From contig NZ_JAIVKI010000002.1 of the NCBI RefSeq assembly GCF_020524905.1, positions 248,001-312,000 of the forward strand: a stretch of DNA of 64,000 bases, read 5' to 3'. Below, piece after piece: positions 1-8,498 of the stretch (position 1 is the first letter of the stretch; every line of letters starts with the position of its first letter). The translations under genes were made by a program, and so were the position numbers. This stretch comes from Microbulbifer variabilis (lineage in GTDB: Bacteria; Pseudomonadota; Gammaproteobacteria; Pseudomonadales; Cellvibrionaceae). The notes below the pieces were generated by a model. That model saw only the letters and a program-made list of their open reading frames with translations, did no database searches and was not told where the DNA came from.

Positions 1-1
1 C

Positions 2-1186
2 AGCATTGCTATGGCCACTGGGCTTGAATACCGCGAAGAAAAGATATCCGATATCCCCGACGATCAATTCCAGCGTGGACTCATTTTTGGTACTGAATCC
101 GTTTTTGCCAAAGCCAGCCGTGATATCACCTCTGCCTATATTGAATTTGCGATTCCTTTACCCGCCAACTTCGAACTGAGTCTGGCTGGACGCTACGACG
201 ATTACAGTGATTTCGGTGATACCACGAACCCCATGGCCAGTTTGCTATGGACTGCAAATGAAAAGCTCTCTCTACGCGCCTCCTGGGGTACAGGTTTCCG
301 TGCCCCTTCACTGGCCCAAGTAGGCCTGGGTCCATCGCAGAAATCATTATTTATCGAAGATAGTTACGGTTGTGCAGTGAATGATGCCTTCTGTGCAAGG
401 ACAGACTATACCGTTGTTTTCACCGGCAACACGGATCTAGAAGCAGAAGAATCAGAATCATTTAATATTGGCGCCGTATTTGAACCAATGGAAGGTCTGC
501 AATTATCTTTGGACTACTGGAATATCATTCAGGAAAACAAGATCGAAGCTGAACCAGCCCGATACCTTTATGACAAGTATTGTGATAGTCAGGACAGCTT
601 AATTTGTGATCGCGCAGATCCCTTGAAACCAGACGATACTTTGGGTGCGATTCAGGATATCTATGGCACTTATCGTAATATCGGTGAGCAAGATGTCTCT
701 GGCATCGACTTTACCGCTGTCTATAGCGGGTTAGCCCTGGCTGGTGGTGAACTAGGTCTGCGCCTGGATTATTCCTATCTTGCTGAATTTGAACGTGTTG
801 GCCTGGGTTCTACAGAGGACCCAATTACAGAGGACTTAGCTGGAGAGTATGAATACCCACAACACCGATGGATGGCAACTGCTGACTGGACTCTCGATAA
901 CTTTGGCCTAACTGCAGGAATTAATTACATCGGTGAGTTTGAGGATATCCCTGATGTTGGCGCCTCCCGTACAGATCGCACTGTGGATTCCTTCATGACC
1001 ATAAATTTCCAAGCCAGATATACCGGATTTAATAATATGGTGGTCAGCCTAGGGGCAGAGAACCTCTTTGATGAAGAACCACCCTTCGCAATTGGTGATG
1101 GAGAAGATGATCTATATGGCTATGTACAATCTCAGCATGACCCTCGCGGTCGTTTTATCTACGGAAAAATGACCTATAACTTCTAG
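2..1186 (+). CDS. TonB-dependent outer-membrane receptor, C-terminal part (5' end outside window)
   Basis: This is the C-terminal beta-barrel part of a TonB-dependent receptor, an outer-membrane transporter driven by TonB/ExbBD. The reading frame is open from base 2, so the plug domain and signal peptide lie outside the window. The visible barrel has the family motif GTGFRAPS, alternating amphipathic strands, loop cysteines (YGCAVNDAFC) and a terminal aromatic residue (MTYNF) of the kind read by the BAM complex. Its substrate cannot be told from this part. A strong hairpin terminator follows directly, so transcription ends here. Confidence 0.9.
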   Translation, partial: SIAMATGLEYREEKISDIPDDQFQRGLIFGTESVFAKASRDITSAYIEFAIPLPANFELSLAGRYDDYSDFGDTTNPMASLLWTANEKLSLRASWGTGFRAPSLAQVGLGPSQKSLFIEDSYGCAVNDAFCARTDYTVVFTGNTDLEAEESESFNIGAVFEPMEGLQLSLDYWNIIQENKIEAEPARYLYDKYCDSQDSLICDRADPLKPDDTLGAIQDIYGTYRNIGEQDVSGIDFTAVYSGLALAGGELGLRLDYSYLAEFERVGLGSTEDPITEDLAGEYEYPQHRWMATADWTLDNFGLTAGINYIGEFEDIPDVGASRTDRTVDSFMTINFQARYTGFNNMVVSLGAENLFDEEPPFAIGDGEDDLYGYVQSQHDPRGRFIYGKMTYNF

Positions 1187-1203
1187 GCAAGCAGCCTTCA
1201 ACC

Positions 1204-1232
1204 AAAAAGGGAAGCCAGAGGCTTCCCTTTTT
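1204..1232 (+). terminator. Rho-independent terminator after the TonB receptor
   Basis: An A-tract, GGGAAGCC, a 3-base loop (AGA), GGCTTCCC and a run of five T form a classic intrinsic terminator 17 bases after the receptor stop codon. The A and T runs on both sides make it usable from either strand, so it may also end the small minus-strand genes on its right. Confidence 0.9.
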
Positions 1233-1252
1233 AGATTGAACGATCTAAAAAA

Positions 1253-1396
1253 TTATCTTATCGATTTATTTCTTTTGATCCGGTTTCTAACTGGCTCATA
1301 TCCTGCTTTATGGAATTCATAAACCGTCAATATTACCCCCACTATTAAGCAGACAGATACACCAGCACCAATCATCAGAATTAAATAATCAGACAT
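1253..1396 (-). CDS. 47-residue single-pass membrane protein, unknown function
   Basis: A short reading frame from ATG at 1396 to TAA at 1253. It has a hydrophobic N-terminal segment (residues 4-26, starting MSDYLILMIGAGVSV) and a basic tail (RNRIKRNKSIR), the topology of a small inner-membrane protein. A weak purine-rich ribosome site (AAGAAG) lies about 10 bases upstream. It begins 5 bases after the stop of the 63-residue membrane gene, so the two look like one transcript. I do not recognise the family. Confidence 0.5.
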   Translation of the reverse strand: MSDYLILMIGAGVSVCLIVGVILTVYEFHKAGYEPVRNRIKRNKSIR

Positions 1397-1401
1397 AGTA
1401 A

Positions 1402-1593
1402 TTATCTTCTTGCTAGCAAAGCAGAAACTTTAAAATAGATACCAATTGATAGAATACTAGGAACCCACATAGCGGTAAAAACACCTTGCTCCTTGTATCC
1501 GTTAAACCATAGGTATCCGGATAAGCAAAAAGAGATCAAAGCAGCCAATAAAATAAAAAAGTCGGAAGCCTTTAACATTGATTTATCCGTCAT
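1402..1593 (-). CDS. 63-residue membrane protein, unknown function
   Basis: A small protein with two hydrophobic segments (about residues 10-28 and 39-58) and an Arg-Arg end. The ATG at 1593 has no clear ribosome site. The internal ATG at 1578 (MLKASDFF) has GGA seven bases upstream and may be the real start. It is followed almost directly by the 47-residue membrane gene. It lies downstream of the M19 dipeptidase on the same strand, but 263 bases and a hairpin separate them. The family is not recognised. Confidence 0.55.
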   Translation of the reverse strand: MTDKSMLKASDFFILLAALISFCLSGYLWFNGYKEQGVFTAMWVPSILSIGIYFKVSALLARR

Positions 1594-1665
1594 TTTTTTG
1601 TCGAAATTAAAAAATTCAACTCATCTGTCGCTAAACATACTTATGTTTTTACAGAAATAGGTATA

Positions 1666-1694
1666 GCTAACATCCAATAATATTGAATGTTAGC
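1666..1694. other. Inverted repeat between the dipeptidase and the small membrane genes
   Basis: GCTAACAT (1666-1673) pairs with ATGTTAGC (1687-1694), and the arms extend inward through one mismatch with CAAT/ATTG. No good T-run follows on either strand, so it could be a weak terminator or an RNA structure. The rest of 1594-1856 is AT-rich with no convincing gene. Confidence 0.4.
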
Positions 1695-1856
1695 GCTGTT
1701 ATATTCGGCAACCCTACCAATGGAATATCATCTACTCTTGGGTTAAAAACCAAGAAACCCTATCTAGGATGCCAATCTATAGTTTCAACACGATGAGCAC
1801 GATTCGATAAAGGACTGCAGACAGGATAGCTTATGAGAATAAAATACAAGTGGGAA

Positions 1857-3053
1857 TTAGCGCCCATGAAGAGCAGCATAAGTTTCGTTTTCTTGCCAGA
1901 CCCTAAGTAAGTTTCCGCCAAGGATCTTTTTAATGTCTTCTTCACTATAACCTCGTTCCAGAAGACCGAAAACAAGATTTGGATATTCTGAAACATCCTT
2001 CAGACCAACAGGGAGGCTATCACCAACACCATAAAAGTCTGAGCCTATTCCTATATGGTCAACACCCACCAAGTTGCGAATATGATCAAAGTGATCAAGA
2101 ACATCGTCTAAATCAGCATAGACAAACTTATCTTTATGTAAATACTTTGTGTATTCTTCAACTCTGGAGCTTTCTTTGCTCAGATTACCTTCACTCATGT
2201 AACGTTCAACCAAAGCAGCTATTGACGCCTGAGAAGACCGTGATTTAGCACTGATAAAGGTAGATCCAAAATTCATCATAATCAGTCCACCCTGTTCTGC
2301 AAGAGCAATAATCATTTCATCACTCATATTACGCTCAAAACCCGGGGTGAAATGTCTGGCCGAAGAATGCGAGGCTATTACTGGGGCTGAAGAAACTTCC
2401 ATAACCTGCCAAAAGGCCTCATCGGAAACATGAGACACGTCAATCATAATACCTAGAGTATTCATTTCACCGACCAATTTCTTGCCAAATTCACTCAATC
2501 CTTTCCAGGGACGTGAATCATCATAAGAGGAGTCAGAAATATGATTGCTCTTAGAATGGGTAAGGGTTATATAGCGAACTCCCCGATTATAGAAATACTT
2601 CAAATTTTCTAAGCTCCCCTCAATAGCCGCGCCATTTTCCATTCCTAGAGGAAGAGAGATTTTACCTTGCTCAACTTGTTCTCTTAGTTCATCTAAGGAT
2701 TTAGGAATAGCAAATTTATTGGGATGAATGGCCACCAAATCCTCGATGCAATCAATCAGCTGATCTGCATAATCCTTTGCCGTGCCATCTGTCTCTTTCT
2801 CGGCAGGGATATATATCGACATGAAAGGCGCATTTAAGCCCCCAATTTTAGCCCTGGGAAAATCAAAATCCCCACTTTCAGTGCTTATGCCAACGTCTAC
2901 GCTTTCTTGCAAAATTCTATAGGGTACATCGATATGGCCATCAACTAAAATGCTCTCCTGAGTCAATTTTATCGCAAGATTTCTACGATCTTCCTCGTTA
3001 GAATTGTCACAAGCCACTATAAATATAATAAGAATAATTATGGTTTTTCTCAT
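1857..3053 (-). CDS. Membrane dipeptidase (peptidase family M19), lipoprotein
   Basis: A zinc dipeptidase of the renal dipeptidase family, which cleaves dipeptides, often including D-residues. The N-terminus is a lipoprotein signal with lipobox IVAC (Cys15), so it should be anchored in the cell envelope. The metal site is visible: H40-x-D42 in VDGHIDVPY, a Glu in GMENGAAIEG, and histidines in DVSHVSDEAF and IASHSSARH. The 398-residue length fits the family. The gene stands alone between the small membrane genes and a CPBP protease. A plausible role is peptide scavenging or wall-peptide recycling, which is inference. Confidence 0.9.
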   Translation of the reverse strand: MRKTIIILIIFIVACDNSNEEDRRNLAIKLTQESILVDGHIDVPYRILQESVDVGISTESGDFDFPRAKIGGLNAPFMSIYIPAEKETDGTAKDYADQLIDCIEDLVAIHPNKFAIPKSLDELREQVEQGKISLPLGMENGAAIEGSLENLKYFYNRGVRYITLTHSKSNHISDSSYDDSRPWKGLSEFGKKLVGEMNTLGIMIDVSHVSDEAFWQVMEVSSAPVIASHSSARHFTPGFERNMSDEMIIALAEQGGLIMMNFGSTFISAKSRSSQASIAALVERYMSEGNLSKESSRVEEYTKYLHKDKFVYADLDDVLDHFDHIRNLVGVDHIGIGSDFYGVGDSLPVGLKDVSEYPNLVFGLLERGYSEEDIKKILGGNLLRVWQENETYAALHGR

Positions 3054-3193
3054 TGCGCTTACCTTAATTATTAAATCTTAATCCCAAGATAATTTAGGGA
3101 GAAATATAGTAATTATATATAAAATAGGATAAGTTTTTTTGAGGAAACTTAAGATTTTATATTACTAATATCATTTTCAGATAATTGTCAGCT

Positions 3194-3973
3194 TTAACCA
3201 GGAAGAGGGTAAGGTAAAATCAGCATATGAAGTACATTAACTCCCCAATGGGTCAATAGACAAAGCCAAAAATTTCTACGTAAATACCATAGAATCGAGT
3301 AGCAGAAAGAAGCCAAGCTAAGCAATATCAGCGCTGCCGGTTCTGCAGACCAACCTATGTGGAGCAAAACGAATATCACCGTGACGATTGGCACAGAAAC
3401 CCATCGCCAGCTGGCAAACGTCTCCTCTAACCCCCTTTGTAATAACCAACGAAAAAAACCTTCTTCACTGATGCATACAATTAAGAGATTTATAAAAGCA
3501 GCGACAACTATCGCAAATGAAAACTTTATCGATAATCCATATAATGCCAAACCAACAGTGACAGGTATAATAATAGCTAAAGATAGATAAGCTAAGTCTA
3601 TACGCATTAATGTTTGTTTCTGGCGTAACATGAAAGCAAGTAAAGAAATAGCTATTATTGCTTTACCGCTACTGAAACTTGCATATATCAAATTTCCTGA
3701 ACTATCCGAATATGGGTCTAGGATTTGAATGCGCTCACTACCAGGAATGACATTAAAACCCGAGACCAACATAAAAATTATACAAGTAATAAATAAAGCA
3801 ACTCGCTTCCAGCCACAGCTCGTTTCAAGTGCGGTTAAAGAAATCCAGATAAGAGGAGCAAGAAATCCAGCCCAGCCAAAAGGAATAATACATAAAGATA
3901 AAAGAAAGGGGGCGCCCCAAATTGCGTTGGAACGATCTGGCAAACTTACCTTATCAACGATTTTTGGCTGCAC
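3194..3973 (-). CDS. CPBP-family intramembrane glutamic protease (CAAX/Abi type)
   Basis: A 259-residue multi-pass membrane protein with the three motifs of the CPBP family: EExxxR (E170, E171, R175 in SEEGFFRWLL), FxxxH (ending at H205) and HxxxN (H242, N246 in HWGVN). Members are intramembrane proteases or relatives with varied roles, such as CAAX processing, bacteriocin self-immunity and protein maturation. No peptide, sorting-signal or bacteriocin gene is seen nearby, so the substrate is unknown. The start ATG at 3973 is followed by a hydrophilic 14-residue N-terminus. AT-rich like its neighbours. Confidence 0.85.
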   Translation of the reverse strand: MQPKIVDKVSLPDRSNAIWGAPFLLSLCIIPFGWAGFLAPLIWISLTALETSCGWKRVALFITCIIFMLVSGFNVIPGSERIQILDPYSDSSGNLIYASFSSGKAIIAISLLAFMLRQKQTLMRIDLAYLSLAIIIPVTVGLALYGLSIKFSFAIVVAAFINLLIVCISEEGFFRWLLQRGLEETFASWRWVSVPIVTVIFVLLHIGWSAEPAALILLSLASFCYSILWYLRRNFWLCLLTHWGVNVLHMLILPYPLPG

Positions 3974-4040
3974 TTTACTTCCTTACTTCAAAATAAACAT
4001 AAGTCTGTTGATTTAACAGGGAGACACATCAATCTAACAG

Positions 4041-4727
4041 TTAACCATCAAAAGTAGCTCGAATGGAACGATACGTGAGCTTCATCTTTGCAGGGTCATG
4101 AGGAGCTTTGAAAAAAGCATGATAGTGCCCAAGCGGGTTTATCAACACCACTTGAGATCCGTGATCCACGGTATATTCACCATTATCTAAATTTACCTTG
4201 TTAAAAGGAATATTTAGCTGGCTTGCAAATCGCTTTATTTCTATAAAATTGCCAGTAATGCCGCGAAAATCTTTATTAAAATAGCGAACATAATCATGTA
4301 GGATCTGCGGCTCATCTCTAGCTGGATCAACTGTTACTAAAATGACATTAGTATCAACACGAACATCTTCATCCAGCATTTGATAAAAACTATTAAGACT
4401 AGAAAGGGTTGTGGGGCAGACATCAGGACAGTGACTAAAACCAAAGAAGACTAGTGTCCATTGACCTTTCAAACTGCTTGTTTCAAATACATCGCCACTA
4501 TCTTCTATCAGTTTGAAATTATCCAAAACTCTAGCTCGCTGCAATTTAACAGCGCCATTTAATCTTAGTTCCGAATCACTAATTATCCTTGGCTGGCTTA
4601 ATTTATGGACAAAACCAACCAATACTGCCGCAATAAACATCAATAAAATGGCAATTGTAATACGAATACCACGTTTTTGACGCTGTTCCAGCGTTAATTC
4701 TACTTCTCGATAATTACTATTTCTCAT
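4041..4727 (-). CDS. SCO1/SenC-family copper chaperone for cytochrome c oxidase
   Basis: A membrane-anchored thioredoxin-fold protein that helps deliver copper to the CuA site of cytochrome oxidase subunit II. It has one N-terminal membrane segment (about residues 22-41), the copper-binding pair C100-PDV-C104 and the third ligand H189 in VDHGSQ. Length 228 residues is usual. It is the last gene of the surf1-ctaA-ctaB-sco run, 4 bases after ctaB, as expected for an oxidase-assembly operon. Confidence 0.93.
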   Translation of the reverse strand: MRNSNYREVELTLEQRQKRGIRITIAILLMFIAAVLVGFVHKLSQPRIISDSELRLNGAVKLQRARVLDNFKLIEDSGDVFETSSLKGQWTLVFFGFSHCPDVCPTTLSSLNSFYQMLDEDVRVDTNVILVTVDPARDEPQILHDYVRYFNKDFRGITGNFIEIKRFASQLNIPFNKVNLDNGEYTVDHGSQVVLINPLGHYHAFFKAPHDPAKMKLTYRSIRATFDG

Positions 4728-4731
4728 CGTT

Positions 4732-5625
4732 TCATACCGCTATAAAATAGTGATCCAGCAACATAATGCAAAAAAGTGCCATTAAATAAATGATGGAATA
4801 TTTAAAGGTTTCTATACCGGCATTTGAATCTCGTCCCCGAAGCATTACCAAGCTCCAATAGACAAAACCTAGGCCGAGGACAATCGCACCAAGAAGATAG
4901 AGCCAACCCAACATAGCTGTCGCAAAAGGCAACAAACTAACCGCAAATAAAATAAATGTATAAAGTAATATGTGAAGGTTGGTGTATGGCACGCCATGGG
5001 TAACTGGAAGCATGGGAACTTTTGCCCTGGCATAATCTTCCCTTCTATGTACAGCTAAGGCCCAAAAATGTGGTGGTGTCCAGGCAAATATAATCAACAC
5101 TAATAACAAAGCGTGTGGATGGATTTCATTGGTAACGGCTGTCCAGCCCAGCAGGGGAGGTGCTGCACCTGCAAGACCTCCGATAACAATATTCTGTGGG
5201 GTAGCATGTTTTAAGAACATGGTATAAATAACAGCATAACCAATCAGCGATATCAGTGTTAACCAGGCGGTTAATATATTCACAAATATCATTAATACTG
5301 CCATGCCAAGAATGCCCAACAGCAGAGAAAATATAATTGCTTTGCGCGGTTCAACTCTTCCTCTTGCAACTGGCCGATTGCTCGTACGTGCCATTTTTGT
5401 ATCAATGTAACGATCCACCAGGTGATTAACTGCTGCTGCACTACCAGCACAAAGGGCGATTCCCAAGTTCCCCCATATTAGAATACTAAAAGGTACCATT
5501 CCAGGAACAGCCAATAACATGCCAATCAATGATGTGAGAATCATCAGCATCACGACTCTTGGTTTTGTGAGCTCGTAATAATCACGCCAGTTATTTGAAT
5601 TTAGTTCAGCAGTTTGTATGGCCAT
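4732..5625 (-). CDS. ctaB: Protoheme IX farnesyltransferase (heme O synthase)
   Basis: A polytopic UbiA-family prenyltransferase that adds a farnesyl group to heme b to make heme O, the precursor of heme A. The first Asp-rich motif is seen as NHLVDRYIDTKMART, and the N-terminal DYYELTKPRVV is typical. I chose ATG 5625 (297 residues, the usual length), which has AGGAA upstream. An earlier GTG at 5673 would overlap the end of ctaA and add 16 residues without family resemblance. It works with ctaA just upstream. The symbol cyoE is also used for this family. Confidence 0.93.
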   Translation of the reverse strand: MAIQTAELNSNNWRDYYELTKPRVVMLMILTSLIGMLLAVPGMVPFSILIWGNLGIALCAGSAAAVNHLVDRYIDTKMARTSNRPVARGRVEPRKAIIFSLLLGILGMAVLMIFVNILTAWLTLISLIGYAVIYTMFLKHATPQNIVIGGLAGAAPPLLGWTAVTNEIHPHALLLVLIIFAWTPPHFWALAVHRREDYARAKVPMLPVTHGVPYTNLHILLYTFILFAVSLLPFATAMLGWLYLLGAIVLGLGFVYWSLVMLRGRDSNAGIETFKYSIIYLMALFCIMLLDHYFIAV

Positions 5626-5666
5626 AATATTATTGTTTCCTAATTCTTCCTTGTTAAGGATATTGA

Positions 5667-6776
5667 CTACCACATATTGCCAGTCAATATTGGTTTGTTT
5701 GGTTTATTATTTGTTTTATATATATTTTCACTTATCTCAATAGGCTTTGCTGAGTAAATACGATAGCAAAACGTTATAGTGCCTAATAATAGAAGAGCCG
5801 CACCGGCATTGTGCGCAACTGCAATTGGAAGTGGAAGAAACATTACAATATTTGCAATACCCAAACCTACCTGCAGCGCGATTAGTGTACTCAATACTAT
5901 TGCCCAACGGCGTGAGCCCGCTCTCCAAGTAAGGAATGACAGAGTAAGAACCATGACAGTTACTAGTAATGCACCAAAACGATGACTCAAGTGAATAGCA
6001 GTGCGTGCATCGCTCTCCAATGCTCCACCCAAATAATTAGGGCCAATTTTCTGGAAGATATTAAATCCTGCTTCAAAATCAGCCTGGGGTAACCATTGCC
6101 CATGACAGGTGGGGAAATCAGGGCATGCTAGCGCAGCATAGTTAGAACTAGTCCAGCCACCCAGTGCAATCTGTAGTGCTATTGTGAGTGCAGTCAATAT
6201 AGCAAGAGGTAATAATTTATGAAGAGTTTGATATTTTCTATTTTGAGCAGGGTCCTCTCCATGTCTCATCCTTTCCGTAAGTAACCACAATATCGAAAGA
6301 GTCGCCATACCGCCCAGTAAGTGTGCGGTAACTACCTGGGGCCAAAGTTTCAAGGTTACAGTCCACATACCAAAGGCCGCTTGCATAATAATTAGGGCCA
6401 TCAAGCTAAGTGTATGTTTATAAGTTCGCTGTTTTGATCTGTTCCACGATAAATAAACCAGAAAAATCACTAATAACAATAGAGTTCCCGCAAAATATCT
6501 ATGCACCATTTCTGGCCAGGTTTTATTATTGTCCACTGGCGCATCCGGATATGCATGATTAGCAGCCTGGATCTCATGAGATTCATCTGGCCAAGTAAGG
6601 TGGCCATAACAGCCTGGCCAGTCAGGACAACCCAACCCGGCATCTGCTAGTCTGGTAAATGCACCCAAAACAACCACAACTATAGCTAGGGCACATCCAC
6701 CTAAGGCTAACTTTAAACGCCAACCATAACGTGTACCTATTACTTGATTATTATCTCTATTTTTTGATGAATCCAT
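5667..6776 (-). CDS. ctaA: Heme A synthase (COX15/CtaA family)
   Basis: An integral membrane enzyme that oxidises the methyl group of heme O to make heme A for aa3 oxidase. It is about 369 residues with eight predicted hydrophobic segments and the family's conserved pieces: GAFTRLADAGLGCPDWPGC near residue 50, the heme-ligand context HRYFAG, and the second-half repeat with LSHRFGA and HNAGAAL. ATG 6776 has GGAGA 5 bases upstream. An earlier ATG at 6788 overlaps the previous stop codon and lacks a ribosome site. The cysteines in GLGC and LACPDFPTCHG are the expected pairs. Confidence 0.92.
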   Translation of the reverse strand: MDSSKNRDNNQVIGTRYGWRLKLALGGCALAIVVVVLGAFTRLADAGLGCPDWPGCYGHLTWPDESHEIQAANHAYPDAPVDNNKTWPEMVHRYFAGTLLLLVIFLVYLSWNRSKQRTYKHTLSLMALIIMQAAFGMWTVTLKLWPQVVTAHLLGGMATLSILWLLTERMRHGEDPAQNRKYQTLHKLLPLAILTALTIALQIALGGWTSSNYAALACPDFPTCHGQWLPQADFEAGFNIFQKIGPNYLGGALESDARTAIHLSHRFGALLVTVMVLTLSFLTWRAGSRRWAIVLSTLIALQVGLGIANIVMFLPLPIAVAHNAGAALLLLGTITFCYRIYSAKPIEISENIYKTNNKPNKPILTGNMW

Positions 6777-6787
6777 GTCATTCTCCA

Positions 6788-7432
6788 TTATTTCTCATAG
6801 GAGTACTTCAATAAGCGTTTAATATCTTTCAGAAGCTGATTTCCGCTGTGTTGATTGTCATAGACCATCATAGCGAAACCCTCTTGATCTATAAGTACTG
6901 CCTTGGTATCAGAGATATTTTGGTGCGCGGTTAACTCATGTAGAGTGTTAATACTATTTTTATTCAACCGTAAAATTTTAAGACGGGGATGATCTATTTT
7001 TAATTTTTCTTGTTTCTCATGGGTTATAGATTCATCAGTTACCAAGAGACGCTCGACTCTATTGGCTTTTTCTCCTAAGCGAATATGAACCTGACGGCTT
7101 GTATATAAGAGATTTTCACATTCCTCGTTACAATCTGAACCACTTAAAATTAAGTATCGCCATTTTGGGGAGGCATTACCGACCAAAGAAACTTCCTCTC
7201 CAAGTGAAATAACTTTTATTTTATTAAAATTAATTGGTGGTTGCAGTAATTCACCTTGATTAATTGTTCCTGACGGTATTCCCAATCCTGTATAAAAAAC
7301 TATGTAGGCCGCAACCATTGGTAATAGTACGGAGGCTACAATAGAGATGCCTTGTAATTTTCTTAAAGTAAAAAATTTATTTTCTTCTCTAGGAACTAGC
7401 AGATCAGAGGAAGTTTCTCTATTTTCCATCAT
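6788..7432 (-). CDS. Sco-like membrane protein of the oxidase cluster, degenerate copper site
   Basis: A 214-residue protein in the position occupied by an unnamed transmembrane gene between surf1 and ctaA in pseudomonad cox clusters. It has one membrane segment (about residues 29-48) and a thioredoxin-like domain. A Cys pair with Sco spacing, C101-NEE-C105, sits after a beta strand (WRYLILSGSD), where Sco proteins have their copper motif. Aligned with the real Sco in this window, the position of the Sco copper His holds Ser175 (ISDTKAVLIDQEG against DHGSQVVLINPLG). It may be a thiol-redox partner in CuA assembly rather than a copper carrier (inference). Co-transcribed with surf1 and ctaA. 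Confidence 0.75.
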   Translation of the reverse strand: MMENRETSSDLLVPREENKFFTLRKLQGISIVASVLLPMVAAYIVFYTGLGIPSGTINQGELLQPPINFNKIKVISLGEEVSLVGNASPKWRYLILSGSDCNEECENLLYTSRQVHIRLGEKANRVERLLVTDESITHEKQEKLKIDHPRLKILRLNKNSINTLHELTAHQNISDTKAVLIDQEGFAMMVYDNQHSGNQLLKDIKRLLKYSYEK

Positions 7433-7439
7433 TATACCC

Positions 7440-8186
7440 CTAAGTATTTCTATTTATTTTGTTTCTATAAAAGCTTACAAAGTTGGTAGCCGTAAAAAAC
7501 CAAAGAATAAGTAATGCTATTGCCATAGCAAACCATTGAATCGCATAGGCCATGTGACGGTCGGCGTTACTATTAAACAATATCCAATCTGTCACTAAAG
7601 ATGACTCTGAATCAGCGCTGAGTCGAATAACCCACGCTTTATTACTTAAACCCAAACTATTAGTGAATTCTCTATTTATAGCTTGTATTCTTTGATGAGC
7701 TGATTTTTCTTTGTCGGTCAGATTGTCTGTGTACTCAACAGGATATATATATCCCAGGATCGTTATTTCACCACTGGGATAATTAATCTCTGGGTTAATA
7801 TCCCTGCTTCTTGGAAGCGGAATCCAACCTCGATTTACCAACCAGCGTTGGCTCCCAGAGATAAATATTTGTAGAACTTCGTAGCCTACATGACCTTGAC
7901 GAGTGCGATTATCTAATAAAAAATACTTACTAGAATATTTCCCGGTCAAAATTACGGGAAGAAAACGCTTTAATTCTATTTCAACCTTTGGGTTTACTGG
8001 CTGAGCTGACATTCTCTCATCAACTTCTAAGCTTATAGCCTGCTTAGTCTCAGCTCGATTTATCTGCCAAAACCCCAGTAACACGAAAATTGGTACTAGT
8101 CCTATTGAAAACAAGGTTATAGGCCAGTTACGGATCAGTGATACACTGGTATTTTCTGCAGAAACTGATGGTATATCTACTGTCAT
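7440..8186 (-). CDS. SURF1 family cytochrome c oxidase assembly protein
   Basis: SURF1 proteins help insert heme A into oxidase subunit I. This one has the family layout: a membrane segment near each end (about residues 22-42 and 213-232) around a periplasmic domain with LLDNRTRQGHVGYEVL and WLVNRGWIPLPRSRD. It leads a tight minus-strand run (surf1, Sco-like, ctaA, ctaB, sco) with gaps under 10 bases apart from the ctaA-ctaB junction. Its start is only 33 bases from the opposite-strand DUF2909 gene, so its promoter must lie in or next to that gene. Confidence 0.92.
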   Translation of the reverse strand: MTVDIPSVSAENTSVSLIRNWPITLFSIGLVPIFVLLGFWQINRAETKQAISLEVDERMSAQPVNPKVEIELKRFLPVILTGKYSSKYFLLDNRTRQGHVGYEVLQIFISGSQRWLVNRGWIPLPRSRDINPEINYPSGEITILGYIYPVEYTDNLTDKEKSAHQRIQAINREFTNSLGLSNKAWVIRLSADSESSLVTDWILFNSNADRHMAYAIQWFAMAIALLILWFFTATNFVSFYRNKINRNT

Positions 8187-8219
8187 GCGCTACTACATAA
8201 AATAATGGAAAATAATTAC

Positions 8220-8444
8220 ATGTGGCTCAAAATTGTTATAGTGGTTCTTTTTCTCTCGGTACTGGTAAGCCTTTCAAGTGCTTTGTTTTTTCTCTTGCGA
8301 GATATGGGTGCCCCACAGTCTAAGCGTACTCTCTACGCACTAGGTATCAGGATTTCGCTCGCAGCACTTCTTTTGCTGGCAATATGGTATGGGTTTGAAA
8401 GTGGTATTTTGGCTAACAGCGCTCCCTGGACGGATAAATATTAA
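8220..8444 (+). CDS. DUF2909 family twin-transmembrane protein
   Basis: A 74-residue protein with two membrane segments and the pattern MWLKIVIVVLFL...LFFLLRDMG...RTLYALGIRI, which matches the DUF2909 family found in cox clusters. ATG 8220 aligns with the family's MWLK start. ATG 8205, five codons earlier, is possible but has no ribosome site. The gene lies on the opposite strand to its neighbours, divergent from surf1 and convergent with coxC, and splits the oxidase genes into two transcripts. Its function is unknown; a role tied to oxidase assembly is inferred from position only. Confidence 0.85.
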   Translation: MWLKIVIVVLFLSVLVSLSSALFFLLRDMGAPQSKRTLYALGIRISLAALLLLAIWYGFESGILANSAPWTDKY

Positions 8445-8446
8445 TT

Positions 8447-8484
8447 ACACAATCCCCAAAGAGACTCCACTTTGGGGATTGTGT
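8447..8484. terminator. Bidirectional terminator between DUF2909 and coxC
   Basis: ACACAATCCCCAAA (8447-8460) is perfectly complementary to TTTGGGGATTGTGT (8471-8484), with one extra G-C pair inside, giving a 15-bp stem and 8-base loop. It lies exactly between the convergent stop codons of the DUF2909 gene and coxC. Confidence 0.85.
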
Positions 8485-8498
8485 TGTTTAATTAATAG

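Noticed and set aside
3194-3973. CPBP protease as part of a bacteriocin or exosortase-type system
   Set aside because: No precursor peptide, sorting-tail protein or transporter lies beside it, so such a system is not supported here.
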